Positions 54,991-63,781 of a DNA stretch of 64,000 nucleotides are shown here, one piece after another. Location: the NCBI GenBank assembly GCA_963760985.1, contig CAVXFM010000015.1, positions 372,001 to 436,000 of the forward strand, given 5' to 3'. The DNA comes from JACRDG01 sp963760985 (lineage in GTDB: Bacteria > Desulfobacterota > Desulfomonilia > Desulfomonilales > Desulfomonilaceae). The notes beneath the pieces are model-generated. The model was not told the DNA's origin and searched no databases. It saw only the letters and a program-made list of their open reading frames with translations. The stretch's first letter is position 1, and each line of letters begins with the position of its first letter. The position numbers and the translations under genes are program-made.

Positions 54991-56556
54991 TCAATGGTCC
55001 TTCCTCCGCGGTTGACAACGCGGCAGGCTCACGGCAAAAGTGGTTCCTCGGTCTTCTTCGCTCTGGATCTCGATGGAACCTCCATGCTGGGTGATGATGC
55101 CGTATACCATACTGAGCCCGAGCCCGACCCCGCGTCCCTCGTCTTTCGTGGTCACAAAAGGTTCGAGAATGTTTTCTCTCACAGATCGATCAATGCCCCG
55201 CCCCGTGTCGACTACACAAATCTTGACGTGGTTACGGGAGGGCGACAGCGACGCGGTAAGGGAAAGCTGCCCTCCCCCGGGCATGGCTTCGATCGCGTTG
55301 AGCGAAAGGTTGAGCAGCACTTGCTTGATCTGATTGCGATCGCCGTCAAGCACAAAGGGCTCGGGAACTTCCCGGCGAAAGGTGATGCCCTGGAGGTCCA
55401 TTCGATTGTTGATGAGAAGCAACAATTCGTCCACGACAGGATTCAGATCGAATGACTTCCGCTCCAAGCCATCCAGGCGGGCGAATGACAACAGGCTTTT
55501 GAGAATCTTGCCGCATCGCGCGGACTCCCCTGAAATAAGATCCAAATATGTCCGGAATTTCTCCACCGTGTCCGGTTCGAGAGCGCCAGTATCCAGGATC
55601 GACCTCATGAGCTTGGAAAATGTGAGAATTCCCTGGAGCGGATTGTTGATTTCGTGCACCGCGGCTGCAGCAAGTTTGCCGAGCGCAGCCATCCGGTCGT
55701 CATGAAGCATGCGGCTGAAGTTCGCCTTCAGAGTGCGGACTTGCCTATCGAACAACGGCACCAGGCCCTTGGTGACGTCCTTCCATACGATGAGCACACA
55801 TTTCTTTCCCCGTTCATTTATCCCCAGCGGATAGGCGCTCACGGTGAAATATCGGCGCCCCCCATCTTCCCGAGGTTCTACGCTGACCTTGTGAGTGGAA
55901 CGGCCTGTGCGAAGCACCTCTACCGCAGGACATTCGCCCCCGCGTTCATGACACGGTTCCATGCGTCTATGGATGACCCAATAGCACCCGCGTCCGATGC
56001 AACCTTCGCGGGTCATCTTGAGGCGGTTGGGGATTTCGTGATCAATGTCAATGACTTTGAAGTCTTCGTCCACAATCATGACGCTGACACTCGATCCTGA
56101 AGTCAAGACATCCTTGATGAGCTCAAGATCGTGCACCCGCCTTTCCGAGGATCCGAGCCGGCCGGATACATGCTTCAACCTCTCAAAAGTCTGCATGCAA
56201 AAGTCGTCGAGTATGCGCGCGTGCGAAGGCAGCACGTCGAGCAGTCGTCTGAAAACGTTTCTGTCGTCGCTGGTGAGAATCACAAGGTCCGGCGGGGTCT
56301 CGCGAATGACCTCTTCAAAGCCCTTGAAGACAGGGAGGTGTGCGGGAAGAGGAGGATGTGTGGAGGGATCGAACTCCTCAAGGCACGCCACGCCGATGAG
56401 GTCGAGGTCCATTTGCATCGGGGTTACGGTTTCGAGGATCTGGGCGGCGTTCTCGATGGCATCTGTGCCGCCGACAATGAGCACTTTGAGTCGTCCTTCT
56501 GAGGAAAACTCAGTCCGGACCTCTGCTGTCTTGTGCCGATGCTTCTTGCGGCCCAT
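54991..56556 (-). CDS. sensor histidine kinase
   Basis: A 521-residue kinase without transmembrane segments. The N-terminal 150 residues are an unusual alpha/beta region (VLIVGGTDAIENAAQIL, VIRETPPDLVILTSDD) like a pseudo-receiver. A PAS domain follows (about 150-265; SVMIVDEDFKVIDIDHEI, with four Cys/His nearby in CIGRGCYW and CHERGGEC). The H-box AAVHEINNPLQG has its His near residue 300; the ATP-binding lid is DTGRGIDRSVRENILEPFVTTKDEGRGVGLGLSM. The Cys-rich PAS suggests redox or metal sensing (inference). It precedes the sigma-54 response regulator, its likely partner. GAGGTAAG ribosome site. Confidence 0.9.
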   Translation of the reverse strand: MGRKKHRHKTAEVRTEFSSEGRLKVLIVGGTDAIENAAQILETVTPMQMDLDLIGVACLEEFDPSTHPPLPAHLPVFKGFEEVIRETPPDLVILTSDDRNVFRRLLDVLPSHARILDDFCMQTFERLKHVSGRLGSSERRVHDLELIKDVLTSGSSVSVMIVDEDFKVIDIDHEIPNRLKMTREGCIGRGCYWVIHRRMEPCHERGGECPAVEVLRTGRSTHKVSVEPREDGGRRYFTVSAYPLGINERGKKCVLIVWKDVTKGLVPLFDRQVRTLKANFSRMLHDDRMAALGKLAAAAVHEINNPLQGILTFSKLMRSILDTGALEPDTVEKFRTYLDLISGESARCGKILKSLLSFARLDGLERKSFDLNPVVDELLLLINNRMDLQGITFRREVPEPFVLDGDRNQIKQVLLNLSLNAIEAMPGGGQLSLTASLSPSRNHVKICVVDTGRGIDRSVRENILEPFVTTKDEGRGVGLGLSMVYGIITQHGGSIEIQSEEDRGTTFAVSLPRCQPRRKDH

Positions 56557-56582
56557 GGTGCTTACCTCAAGGCATGCCCGTT

Positions 56583-56743
56583 CCTAGGAAAATGCATTTT
56601 CGGGGGAAGGCCCTTCTTGAAAGAAGGGCCTTCCCCCGAACCCCCATCCCCAAGAACTTTAAGCACTTGCCAGCTCCCGCCGGTCGCGGGACAGGGTGGC
56701 ATTTTCATGGTTCGTTGTGACCCTCCAGGTCATGGGAGTTCAC
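56583..56743 (-). repeat. R1 dispersed repeat, copy B (inverted)
   Basis: Reverse complement of copies A (24658) and C (60969). It includes the perfect 17-bp palindrome GGGGGAAGGCCCTTCTT / AAGAAGGGCCTTCCCCC around 56602-56638. Confidence 0.92.
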
Positions 56744-57167
56744 ACGATTTTGGTCATAAACCTCCAAAATGCATCCGGATCCGACATCGTATATTGCATG
56801 AACATGATTCTACCATAAAAGGTGTCAGTGCGCCATGTCAGGGCAAGGCCGCGGCCGGGGTCGGCCGACATTTTGCCGGTCTTATACCGATTCGCTTTCG
56901 ACTATACAACTTGGCGCACGCGGCAGGCTGGGGACCCCCTTCGCTACGGACGACGCAAGGCCGTCTTATCACTTCGCTCAGGAGATCCCCAGCCCTACGA
57001 TCTTACGCGTGTGAACGCGAATCGGTATTACTGAACGTCACGGATTACCGACGCACCCGCGGCCGATCGTGAAGCGTGCCTGGCATTGACGCCCATTGCC
57101 GAGCGTGCGGTGCTTGACAGGGACACGCCCCTCCTGCGGGGGACTCGCACATGGAGAAACAGGGAGA
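56744..57167. other. non-coding stretch containing R2
   Basis: No gene is supported between R1 copy B and the SGNH-like gene. Contains R2 copy 1 at 56884-57028. Confidence 0.45.
56884..57028. repeat. R2 palindromic repeat, full copy 1
   Basis: A 145-base element with 12-bp perfect terminal inverted repeats ATACCGATTCGC (56884-56895) / GCGAATCGGTAT (57017-57028) and an inner palindrome (CTGGGGACCCCC / GGAGATCCCCAG). The inverse of copy 2. Confidence 0.9.
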
Positions 57168-58520
57168 TCAGAAGGCGTCCGCGGAAATATTGGTTTGTAG
57201 GCCCTCGACCCGGGTTGTGTGCTGCCCGCTCGCTCCCGCGCGGGACGCGGCAGGATCGCCAAGGAGCCTCTGAACTCTCATCCAGTCGACAATTTGTCTG
57301 GCCAACACTTGGTTATACACTGAGCTCGGGTGGTGGTCATGGCAACTGAAACGATACATTTGGCAGGAAAAGGTCTCTTCGGATTCGTATTGCCTGATGA
57401 CGGTACGAGCCGAGATGTACGGGACTTCCTGCTGGGCAAGCAGGTGAAAAAGGAATTGGTCTCTCCATTGGAGTGGTTCAAACACCTGTTCAGGGCTGTC
57501 AAACACCAGGAACACAAACTTCACCCCTCGTTGCCTGAGGTCCGCGCATAGTTCCTTGATAATCCTCTGATTTATTTCTTTTTTCTCCGGTATCCTCTGG
57601 ACCGCGGTGCGCCAATGCGGTGCAGTCGCGGACGTCGCGGACGGCCTCAGACTGTCGAGAAGAAGATTGTGAACCAGGGCAGCGAGATAGGATCGGATTT
57701 CCGGCGGGTGTTTCTCATAGTAGTGTGCGAGGTCCGGATCGACAGGAACCCCTTTCAACGCCAGTTTGCCGTCGTTCACGACAAAGTAGGGTTTGGGCGC
57801 GTCTCTGACCGTCAACACGCCTCGGTCCATGTCTTCGGGCAACAAGCTTATTATCACTACCGGATCCGTGTACAGATCGATGGTTTTACGGTACAACAAA
57901 TATATCTGGTCGAGGCCGTAACCCCACACTCCGTAGTTGAGAAGACAATATCGGGAGTTTAACTGCGTGTCGCCATTGATGAGACCTTGAAAACATTCGC
58001 CAGGCGGGGTGCGACATTGCGCGAAGGAGTCGCCATAGAGCAAAATAGGCGTTTTCGATCCGAGGTTTACCGCGTCGGCATGACGATACGTCTCCGGAGA
58101 GATGAGGCTGTTCACCCAACCAAGTTGGGAATCATAATGGCTGAACGTGTTATAACGTTGATGCCTGGTGGTTGCAGGCTCACCATATTTCCCAAAGAGG
58201 TAGAGCAATTTCCAATAATCATCCGACGAAGTACAATCAGCATACAACCCTGCCTTTTGCAGGGGTTTCATGAGCGATGCGTCACGGAACAGCAAGGCCC
58301 TGAACACGAATTCCGCACCAATCAAAGTCAGGGCTATGATCAAGAGGGAGAGCAGACCTGCTCTGTGTTTTTGCAGGCATATGGTCAGTGAACCGCCGCG
58401 CGTCGCGAGGGGATTCTCAGGCCGTGTTGATTCGGACGTGGTGTCGCGGTTGAGGATCTCAGGGGCTTCTGTGGAGGACGAGGGGATTTCCGAAGGCATT
58501 GACAAGTCCATACCCTTCAT
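57168..58520 (-). CDS. membrane-anchored SGNH/GDSL-like hydrolase
   Basis: A 450-residue protein with one N-terminal membrane helix (about 55-75, AGLLSLLIIALTLIGAEFVF) and an extracytoplasmic SGNH-like domain: PILLYGDSFAQC (block I Ser) and the C-terminal SCHDHHPSSVYNQVLARQIV with the Asp/His pair. NYGVWGYGLDQIYLLYR and SLLPEDMDRG are also present. This resembles AlgX/acetyltransferase-type SGNH proteins that act on surface polysaccharides, though the substrate is unknown. Start uncertain (58520, 58511 or 58499). No other polysaccharide genes are adjacent. Confidence 0.75.
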   Translation of the reverse strand: MKGMDLSMPSEIPSSSTEAPEILNRDTTSESTRPENPLATRGGSLTICLQKHRAGLLSLLIIALTLIGAEFVFRALLFRDASLMKPLQKAGLYADCTSSDDYWKLLYLFGKYGEPATTRHQRYNTFSHYDSQLGWVNSLISPETYRHADAVNLGSKTPILLYGDSFAQCRTPPGECFQGLINGDTQLNSRYCLLNYGVWGYGLDQIYLLYRKTIDLYTDPVVIISLLPEDMDRGVLTVRDAPKPYFVVNDGKLALKGVPVDPDLAHYYEKHPPEIRSYLAALVHNLLLDSLRPSATSATAPHWRTAVQRIPEKKEINQRIIKELCADLRQRGVKFVFLVFDSPEQVFEPLQWRDQFLFHLLAQQEVPYISARTVIRQYESEETFSCQMYRFSCHDHHPSSVYNQVLARQIVDWMRVQRLLGDPAASRAGASGQHTTRVEGLQTNISADAF

Positions 58521-59072
58521 AATATGACGATTTCTTGTTGTTTCCTCCCTTTCCCCGTCGCCTGTTCCCGGGCAACACGCTTGTTTCCGCCGCTGCGCTT
58601 TCGCCCACGAGATTGCGGCATCACCGCTCGTGGTGGAGTGGTCATCGAAGAACCGCCCCCCAAGCAGGCACATGTCGCTTCGGATGGTCCTTACCCAGCC
58701 TTGTGGACCGGGTGTGAGCCTCTTGAGGGAGCGGTCAGTCTCTGGGGGCATCAGACCTGATGCCCAGGGCGCTTAGCCGCCGCCGCCGCATCCTCACGCG
58801 CAAGCTATTGTTGCAAGAGCAAGCAAGACCCACAGGACCACTGAAAGAAGCGTCACGTGTTTCATCGTCCACCCCTCTTTGTTTTGGCAGCATTCTAAGC
58901 CTTCTAGGACGCAAAATCAAGCCTATTGCTTCAAAAGCTCGCCAGATGCAAGGTTTTCGTGCATAATGCAAAGAGTATCGATGTGTGTGCAAAGCGGCAA
59001 CGCGGACGGCCATCTCGCTTTGCCGGGAATTGAGGAACTCATCACGCCGTGCTTGTAGGACCTTCTGCCCAC
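58521..59072. other. 552-base divergent intergenic region
   Basis: Between the SGNH-like gene and mnmA. Open frames here are short and lack ribosome sites; nothing else seen. Confidence 0.4.
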
Positions 59073-60104
59073 ATGCGCATAGCCGTAGCCATGAGTGGCG
59101 GTATGGACAGCACTGCCACTGCCTTGCTCTTGAAACGGGCCGGGCACGAGGTGGTGGGATTTCACATGCGCTTGCACGCGGGGTCAGACCGGTCAATGGC
59201 TGACGCGCAGACTGCAGCACAAGAAATAGCCGTACCGCTCCATGTGGTCGACTTTTCGCAGGAGTTTTCCGACCTCATCGTGCGACCGTTTGTCGAGGAG
59301 TATGCGGCAGGAAGAACTCCGTCGCCTTGCCCCCGATGCAACCGGCTTATCAAGTTGACTCTGCTGCATGAGCACGCGTGTCGTGTGGGGTGCGAAGCCT
59401 TCGCGACCGGGCATTACGCGCGCAGAGAACACACCGAGAATGGACCTACGCTCCTTACAGGGCTGGACAAAAGAAAGGATCAGTCCTATTTTCTCTTTGC
59501 ACTCACCAGAGAGATGTTGAAGCGGGCTGTCTTTCCTCTCGGGCAGTGGACCAAAACGCGAGTGCGAGAGCTGTTGCGGGAAGAAGGTATTTCCGTGTGT
59601 GTGGCAGAGGAATCTCAGGAGTTGTGCTTTGTGCCTCATGGAGATTACCGGACTTTTCTTGAGGAAAATGGCATACTGCCGCAGCCCGGCCCCATACGGA
59701 ACATGCGGGGGAAAATTGTCGGCGAGCACCGGGGAATAATCGGTTACACCGTGGGCCAGCGTCGTGGCCTGGGGGCCTTGGGACCCGAACCGCACTACGT
59801 AGCAAAGATCGATGCACCGCATAATACGGTGATAGTAGGCACGCGGGAAGAGATCCTCACCTCCCGGCTTGCGCTCACGGGAATGAATATTTTGACGCCA
59901 ACCCCGCCTTCCGAGGGGGATAGATTCCTCGTAAAGGTGCGGTCTACCGCGAGGGCAGTCCCTTGCACGGTGACTGGCTTGAGCCCGGACAGACTCGCGC
60001 TTGAGTTCGAGGAACCTCAGGCAGGCATTGCTCCAGGGCAGGCAGCGGTGCTCTACCACGGAGACATGGTGGTTGGCGGAGGATGGATACACGATGACGA
60101 GTGA
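59073..60104 (+). CDS. mnmA: tRNA 2-thiouridylase MnmA
   Basis: A 343-residue enzyme that installs 2-thiouridine at the wobble base of Lys, Glu and Gln tRNAs. The PP-loop AVAMSGGMDSTATALLL starts at residue 4, the first catalytic Cys is in SPCPRCNRLIK (about residue 92), and ATGHYAR and DKRKDQSYFLF are conserved. The second Cys is in SQELCFVPHGDY (about residue 190), and GYTVGQRRGLG closes the active region. The start may be a few residues earlier. It overlaps the larE start by 11 bases. Confidence 0.93.
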   Translation: MRIAVAMSGGMDSTATALLLKRAGHEVVGFHMRLHAGSDRSMADAQTAAQEIAVPLHVVDFSQEFSDLIVRPFVEEYAAGRTPSPCPRCNRLIKLTLLHEHACRVGCEAFATGHYARREHTENGPTLLTGLDKRKDQSYFLFALTREMLKRAVFPLGQWTKTRVRELLREEGISVCVAEESQELCFVPHGDYRTFLEENGILPQPGPIRNMRGKIVGEHRGIIGYTVGQRRGLGALGPEPHYVAKIDAPHNTVIVGTREEILTSRLALTGMNILTPTPPSEGDRFLVKVRSTARAVPCTVTGLSPDRLALEFEEPQAGIAPGQAAVLYHGDMVVGGGWIHDDE

Positions 60105-60963
60105 GGTGAATGACCGATCGATGTCGGAGGCACTTGCCCTCAAGGAGCAGAAGATACGGAAAATCGTCTCTGAGGCAGCGTCGCGGGAGGGCCATGGACG
60201 AGTCCTGGTAGGTTTTTCCGGGGGAGTTGACTCCAGCTTGCTCCTGTGGGAGAGCGTCCAGGCAGTCGGGCCTGAGCGAGTGCTCGCGGTGACTGCCACC
60301 TCGCCCACGTCTATTCCTGAAGAGGAGGAGCAGGCGCGGCGTTTTGCCGCGAGTCTCAAGGTCGAGCACCTCATTGTCCCGACTGAAGAGTGTTCTGATC
60401 CCGCGTTTCTGAGCAACCCTCCTGACCGCTGCTATCTGTGCAAGCGCATGCGGTATATCCGCATGAACTCACTCGCGGCACAACTAGGTTCCGCTGCGGT
60501 ACTGGATGGCACTCAAGCTGATGACGATCCGTCCGATCGGCCAGGCATGCGCGCGCTCGAAGAGTTGGCCGTGCTCTCGCCACTGGCGCAAGCCGGTATA
60601 GACAAACAGGGAGTGAGAACCCTCCTGAGGTCCGCGGGATTTCTTCAGCTCGCGGAAAAAGAAGCCGCGCCGTGTCTTGCCACTCGTATCCCCACAGGGG
60701 ATCCTATTACCGTGAAGGCCTTGGAGGACGTGCGCCGCGGCGAGTCTTGCTTGAAGGCTCTTGGACTGGTAACCGTTCGATTGCGGCATCACGGCTCGTG
60801 GGCAAGAATCGTCACCGACCGCGTGGGCATGGACCTGGTGGTACACAGCCAAGAGCTGCGGCAGAAGATCGTCGCGGAGCTGAAAAACCTGGGATTTCGT
60901 TATGTGACGCTGGATCTGGAGGAATACGGAGCCACCCGTTCACCGAAGTCCTCTGTTTCCTAA
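60094..60963 (+). CDS. larE: LarE-family ATP-dependent sulfur transferase
   Basis: A 289-residue PP-loop enzyme. The ATP motif GRVLVGFSGGVDSSLLL is near residue 35; NPPDRCYLCKRM and KEAAPCLATRIPTGDP are family motifs, the latter with the sulfur-donating Cys in LarE proteins. LarE inserts sulfur into the nickel-pincer cofactor of lactate racemase-type enzymes. larB and larC are not in the window, so the final acceptor is not proven. Start at 60094 overlaps mnmA; an ATG at 60121 is an alternative. The two genes are co-transcribed. Confidence 0.9.
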   Translation: MTSEVNDRSMSEALALKEQKIRKIVSEAASREGHGRVLVGFSGGVDSSLLLWESVQAVGPERVLAVTATSPTSIPEEEEQARRFAASLKVEHLIVPTEECSDPAFLSNPPDRCYLCKRMRYIRMNSLAAQLGSAAVLDGTQADDDPSDRPGMRALEELAVLSPLAQAGIDKQGVRTLLRSAGFLQLAEKEAAPCLATRIPTGDPITVKALEDVRRGESCLKALGLVTVRLRHHGSWARIVTDRVGMDLVVHSQELRQKIVAELKNLGFRYVTLDLEEYGATRSPKSSVS

Positions 60964-60968
60964 AGGCG

Positions 60969-61129
60969 GTGAACTCCCATGACCTAGAGGGTCACAACGA
61001 GCCATGAAAACGGCACCCTGTCCAGCGACCAGCGGGAGCTGGCAAGTGCTTGAGGTTCTTGGGGATGGGGGTTCGGGGGAAGGCCCTTCTTTCAAGAAGG
61101 GCCTTCCCCCGAAAATGCATTCTCATAGG
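60969..61129 (+). repeat. R1 dispersed repeat, copy C
   Basis: Direct copy relative to A. GTGAACTCCCATGACCT start; perfect palindrome GGGGGAAGGCCCTTCTT / AAGAAGGGCCTTCCCCC at about 61076-61111; ends near AAAATGCATTCTCATAGG. Confidence 0.93.
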
Positions 61130-61215
61130 AAATCGCAACCAGGTACGCGTCCGAGGCCACCTCGCGTGCTTAGGCGGTCGATCTTTCGGTGCGCAAGGGC
61201 CGTAACAGGGGATTC

Positions 61216-61357
61216 ATACCGATTCGCGTTCAAACGCGTAAGCTCGTAGAGCTGGGGATCTCCTGAGCGAAGTGATGAGACGGCCTTGCGTCCGTAGTGA
61301 AGGGGGTCCCCGGCCTGCTGCCTGCGCCAAGTTGTACAGTCGAAAGCGAATCGGTAT
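61216..61357. repeat. R2 palindromic repeat, full copy 2
   Basis: 142 bases with the same 12-bp terminal repeats ATACCGATTCGC / GCGAATCGGTAT. The inner part is the inverse of copy 1 (TGGGGATCTCCTGAGCGAAGT ... GGGGGTCCCCGG). Confidence 0.9.
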
Positions 61358-61570
61358 CAGGCGCTGAATTGGGGCGTCCCATCTCCCTTGTACATGGGCT
61401 TGGGACTCATTTTTTTCCTTTTCACCGCTCCTTTGCCAGAGGGGAGGTTCTCCCGGTGGCGTTTTTATTGACACTTTTTGCAACCGAACAGGTGCGAAAG
61501 GCATCTCCTTTCTTGATCTCGACGGCACAAGCGGGTTAGAATACGCTCGTAGGAGAGTAGGCACTCCAGC

Positions 61571-62452
61571 ATGAGTGAAATATCAAAGACTTCGTCGAAT
61601 TTTACGTGGGCTCGCATTCCTGAACTCAGAGATCCCTACATGGTGGTGGGGTTTCACGGGTGGTCCAACGCGGGAAATGTGTCCAGCGACACGTTGCAGC
61701 ATCTCAAGGAATCTCTTCAGCCTGCGCTTGTGGCGACGCTTAGCGACGAAGGCTTTGTAAACTATACTGTCGATCGGCCGGTGGCCCGTATCGTCAACGG
61801 ATTCGTCGAGGAAATGGACCCCATGGCGGGCGAATTTTCCGCGTGGATCAATCCTGACGGGGAACGTGACCTTGTGTGTTTCCTGGGTAAAGAGCCGCAT
61901 TTCCATTGGCTCGCGTACTCGCACATCTTCCTGGAAGTCATGCACAGGCTCAACGTAGCGAGGCTGTACACCATCGGCGGAGTTCAGGACACCATATCCC
62001 ATGCTTCGCCGGTGCGTGTCACGTTTGTGAGCGCGTTCCCGCACGTGGCGGCAGAATCCTTGCAGGCCGAACCAAGTGTCGCTCCTGCCGACTATCACGG
62101 ACCGATCAGCATCCATTCGTTTCTCGTAAAGATCTGCATGGAAGCCGGGATCGAAGCATTGAGTCTCTGGGGTCACGTGCCTGCATACTTGCAACGAAGC
62201 CCTCGATTGGTGGCCAAGATGGTGACCATCCTCAACAAAGCCATGGGCATGGAGTGTCCTGTGGACGCGCTGAGGCAGAAATCCATCGAGCTGGATCGAA
62301 AGATCGACGAGGCCTTGGGCCGGGACCCTGGCCTCAAACGGTTCGTGGAAACCATAGAACAGAAAGAAGATACCGAGACTTCCTCCGGGGACGAAAAAGT
62401 TATTCGCTTGAATCACTTTTTGCGCAGGGACAAGAAAGACCCCGAAGCATAG
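61571..62452 (+). CDS. PAC2-family protein
   Basis: A 293-residue protein with the PAC2 (proteasome assembly chaperone) fold: PYMVVGFHGWSNAGNVSSDTLQHLKESL, RIVNGFVEEMDPMAGEFSA, LYTIGGVQDTISHASPVRVTF, and GHVPAYLQRSPRLVAKMVTIL. Bacterial members are common in actinobacteria, proteobacteria and archaea, but their function is not established. The last 60 residues are a charged helical tail. GTAGGCAC-type weak ribosome site. The next gene starts about 40 bases later, suggesting co-transcription. Confidence 0.85.
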   Translation: MSEISKTSSNFTWARIPELRDPYMVVGFHGWSNAGNVSSDTLQHLKESLQPALVATLSDEGFVNYTVDRPVARIVNGFVEEMDPMAGEFSAWINPDGERDLVCFLGKEPHFHWLAYSHIFLEVMHRLNVARLYTIGGVQDTISHASPVRVTFVSAFPHVAAESLQAEPSVAPADYHGPISIHSFLVKICMEAGIEALSLWGHVPAYLQRSPRLVAKMVTILNKAMGMECPVDALRQKSIELDRKIDEALGRDPGLKRFVETIEQKEDTETSSGDEKVIRLNHFLRRDKKDPEA

Positions 62453-62492
62453 AAATCCTCAAGTGAGTTTCGTCAGGACCTGTGTACGGCCT

Positions 62493-63497
62493 ATGAACGC
62501 GGATAGCTACGCAATTCAGATCATTCCCGATCTGACCATAGACGACAAGTACGCGGCGATCATCACCGAAGCGCAGAACCGGATTAATTCGTTCACGGAA
62601 AACGCGCTCAAAGGGGATCGAGTAGCCGAGCTGTTCTTCCTGGAAAGGAGCAAGATCGACCCGCTCAAGGCTTCGAAGGTCTTGCACACTGCGGGTAAAC
62701 TTGTGGTGGGATTTCAATTTGAATCCAAAGCAGATCCCAACGCGGAGAATTTTAGACTCTATGTCAAAAAGTTGACGGATTCGGGAAAGAGTTTCAAGTT
62801 CCACCTGACTCCCACGGTGCAGGAAATCATGCTCCAATTGATATCCCTGGAGGATCGACGCACCGTCGCGATTTTTTCCATGCTCAGCAGCTCCATGGAC
62901 ATAGGGTACCGGATACTCACCACTTCTTACGGAAATCAACTCAAGAGACTCGTGGACAGGGTTGCTTCGTTTCTCACCGAAGGAGTGGCCCGGCGATTGG
63001 AAAAATTGTCTATTGCCAAGGACTCGGACGAAGACGACCCCTGGAAACAAACCCAAGAAAACCTCAGGCCGCTGACCAGCGTGAGCCAGGGCGTCAGATC
63101 CGGCTCAGAAGACAATATTTTGCAAGTGATGGCAGACGACGGCATCTTTGCGGAAATCAACCAGTACGTGGAGCACGTCGTCTCCAGAAGCGATCGGATT
63201 CACAAGAAGCGCATGATGCTCGAAAACAATCCGACCATGCCCAGAGCGGAAATCTACGAGCAGATGGTGCGCGAAGACCTTGATCAACTGGAAAACTGTT
63301 ACGCGCGCATTCACATTTACCTGAAAGCCTTCTACAAGAACAAAGACCGGCGTAACGTTGGCCAGAATCGGGTTCTGCGACAGTTTTTTGCGGACCAGAT
63401 TGAAAAGATTATGGGTGAGACTGCGCTTCTCGAGGACCTGCTGTCCCTTGACGAGGAACGGTATTTCAAGAACATCGATCGCCACAAGGAACTCTAG
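62493..63497 (+). CDS. hypothetical protein partner of PAC2 gene
   Basis: A 334-residue soluble protein, mixed alpha-helical, without signal peptide (MNADSYAIQIIPDLTIDDKYAAIIT, GKSFKFHLTPTVQEIMLQLISLED, RRLEKLSIAKDSDEDDPW, MLENNPTMPRAEIYEQMVREDLDQLENC). The distribution of Glu/Lys suggests coiled-coil segments near the C-terminus. No family recognised. Start is uncertain: a GTG at 62463 would add 10 residues. Lies directly after the PAC2 gene. Confidence 0.65.
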   Translation: MNADSYAIQIIPDLTIDDKYAAIITEAQNRINSFTENALKGDRVAELFFLERSKIDPLKASKVLHTAGKLVVGFQFESKADPNAENFRLYVKKLTDSGKSFKFHLTPTVQEIMLQLISLEDRRTVAIFSMLSSSMDIGYRILTTSYGNQLKRLVDRVASFLTEGVARRLEKLSIAKDSDEDDPWKQTQENLRPLTSVSQGVRSGSEDNILQVMADDGIFAEINQYVEHVVSRSDRIHKKRMMLENNPTMPRAEIYEQMVREDLDQLENCYARIHIYLKAFYKNKDRRNVGQNRVLRQFFADQIEKIMGETALLEDLLSLDEERYFKNIDRHKEL

Positions 63498-63781
63498 GAG
63501 CCTTTTGCCTCTCTCGAGCCGACCGGCTGGCTCCTAGTGTAGCGTCTCCGTAATGTCTTTACACTCCGAACGATCCGATTCGAGGTGCGGCAACCTCCTG
63601 CGCTACGAACGGCACCGCCTGACTGCGCTCCAGAGGAAGCCGCACCTCCCACAACCACATGGTGTACACCTAATGCGGCGACACTACACTAGAATCCCCA
63701 TCGTGCGGGACTTGACAGGGCTACTGCCCTGCAATTCGTACATGACATTCCGCGACGGGTGTCACAGCCCTTTCGCCCATA
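63498..63781. other. intergenic region containing R3 copy 2
   Basis: No gene supported. It holds the R3 repeat listed separately. Confidence 0.4.
63565..63690. repeat. R3 palindromic repeat, copy 2
   Basis: Core at 63601-63637 matches 20617-20652 (CGCTACGAACGGC, CTGACTGCGCTCCAGAG). The outer arms GAGGTGCGGC (63582 region) and GCCGCACCTC (63641 region) form a perfect stem. Confidence 0.6.

Larger units (their letters stand above)
60964..61570. other. 607-base non-coding stretch with R1 and R2 copies
   Basis: No gene supported. It contains R1 copy C and R2 copy 2 (listed), plus a 200-base unassigned part before the PAC2 gene. Confidence 0.45.
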
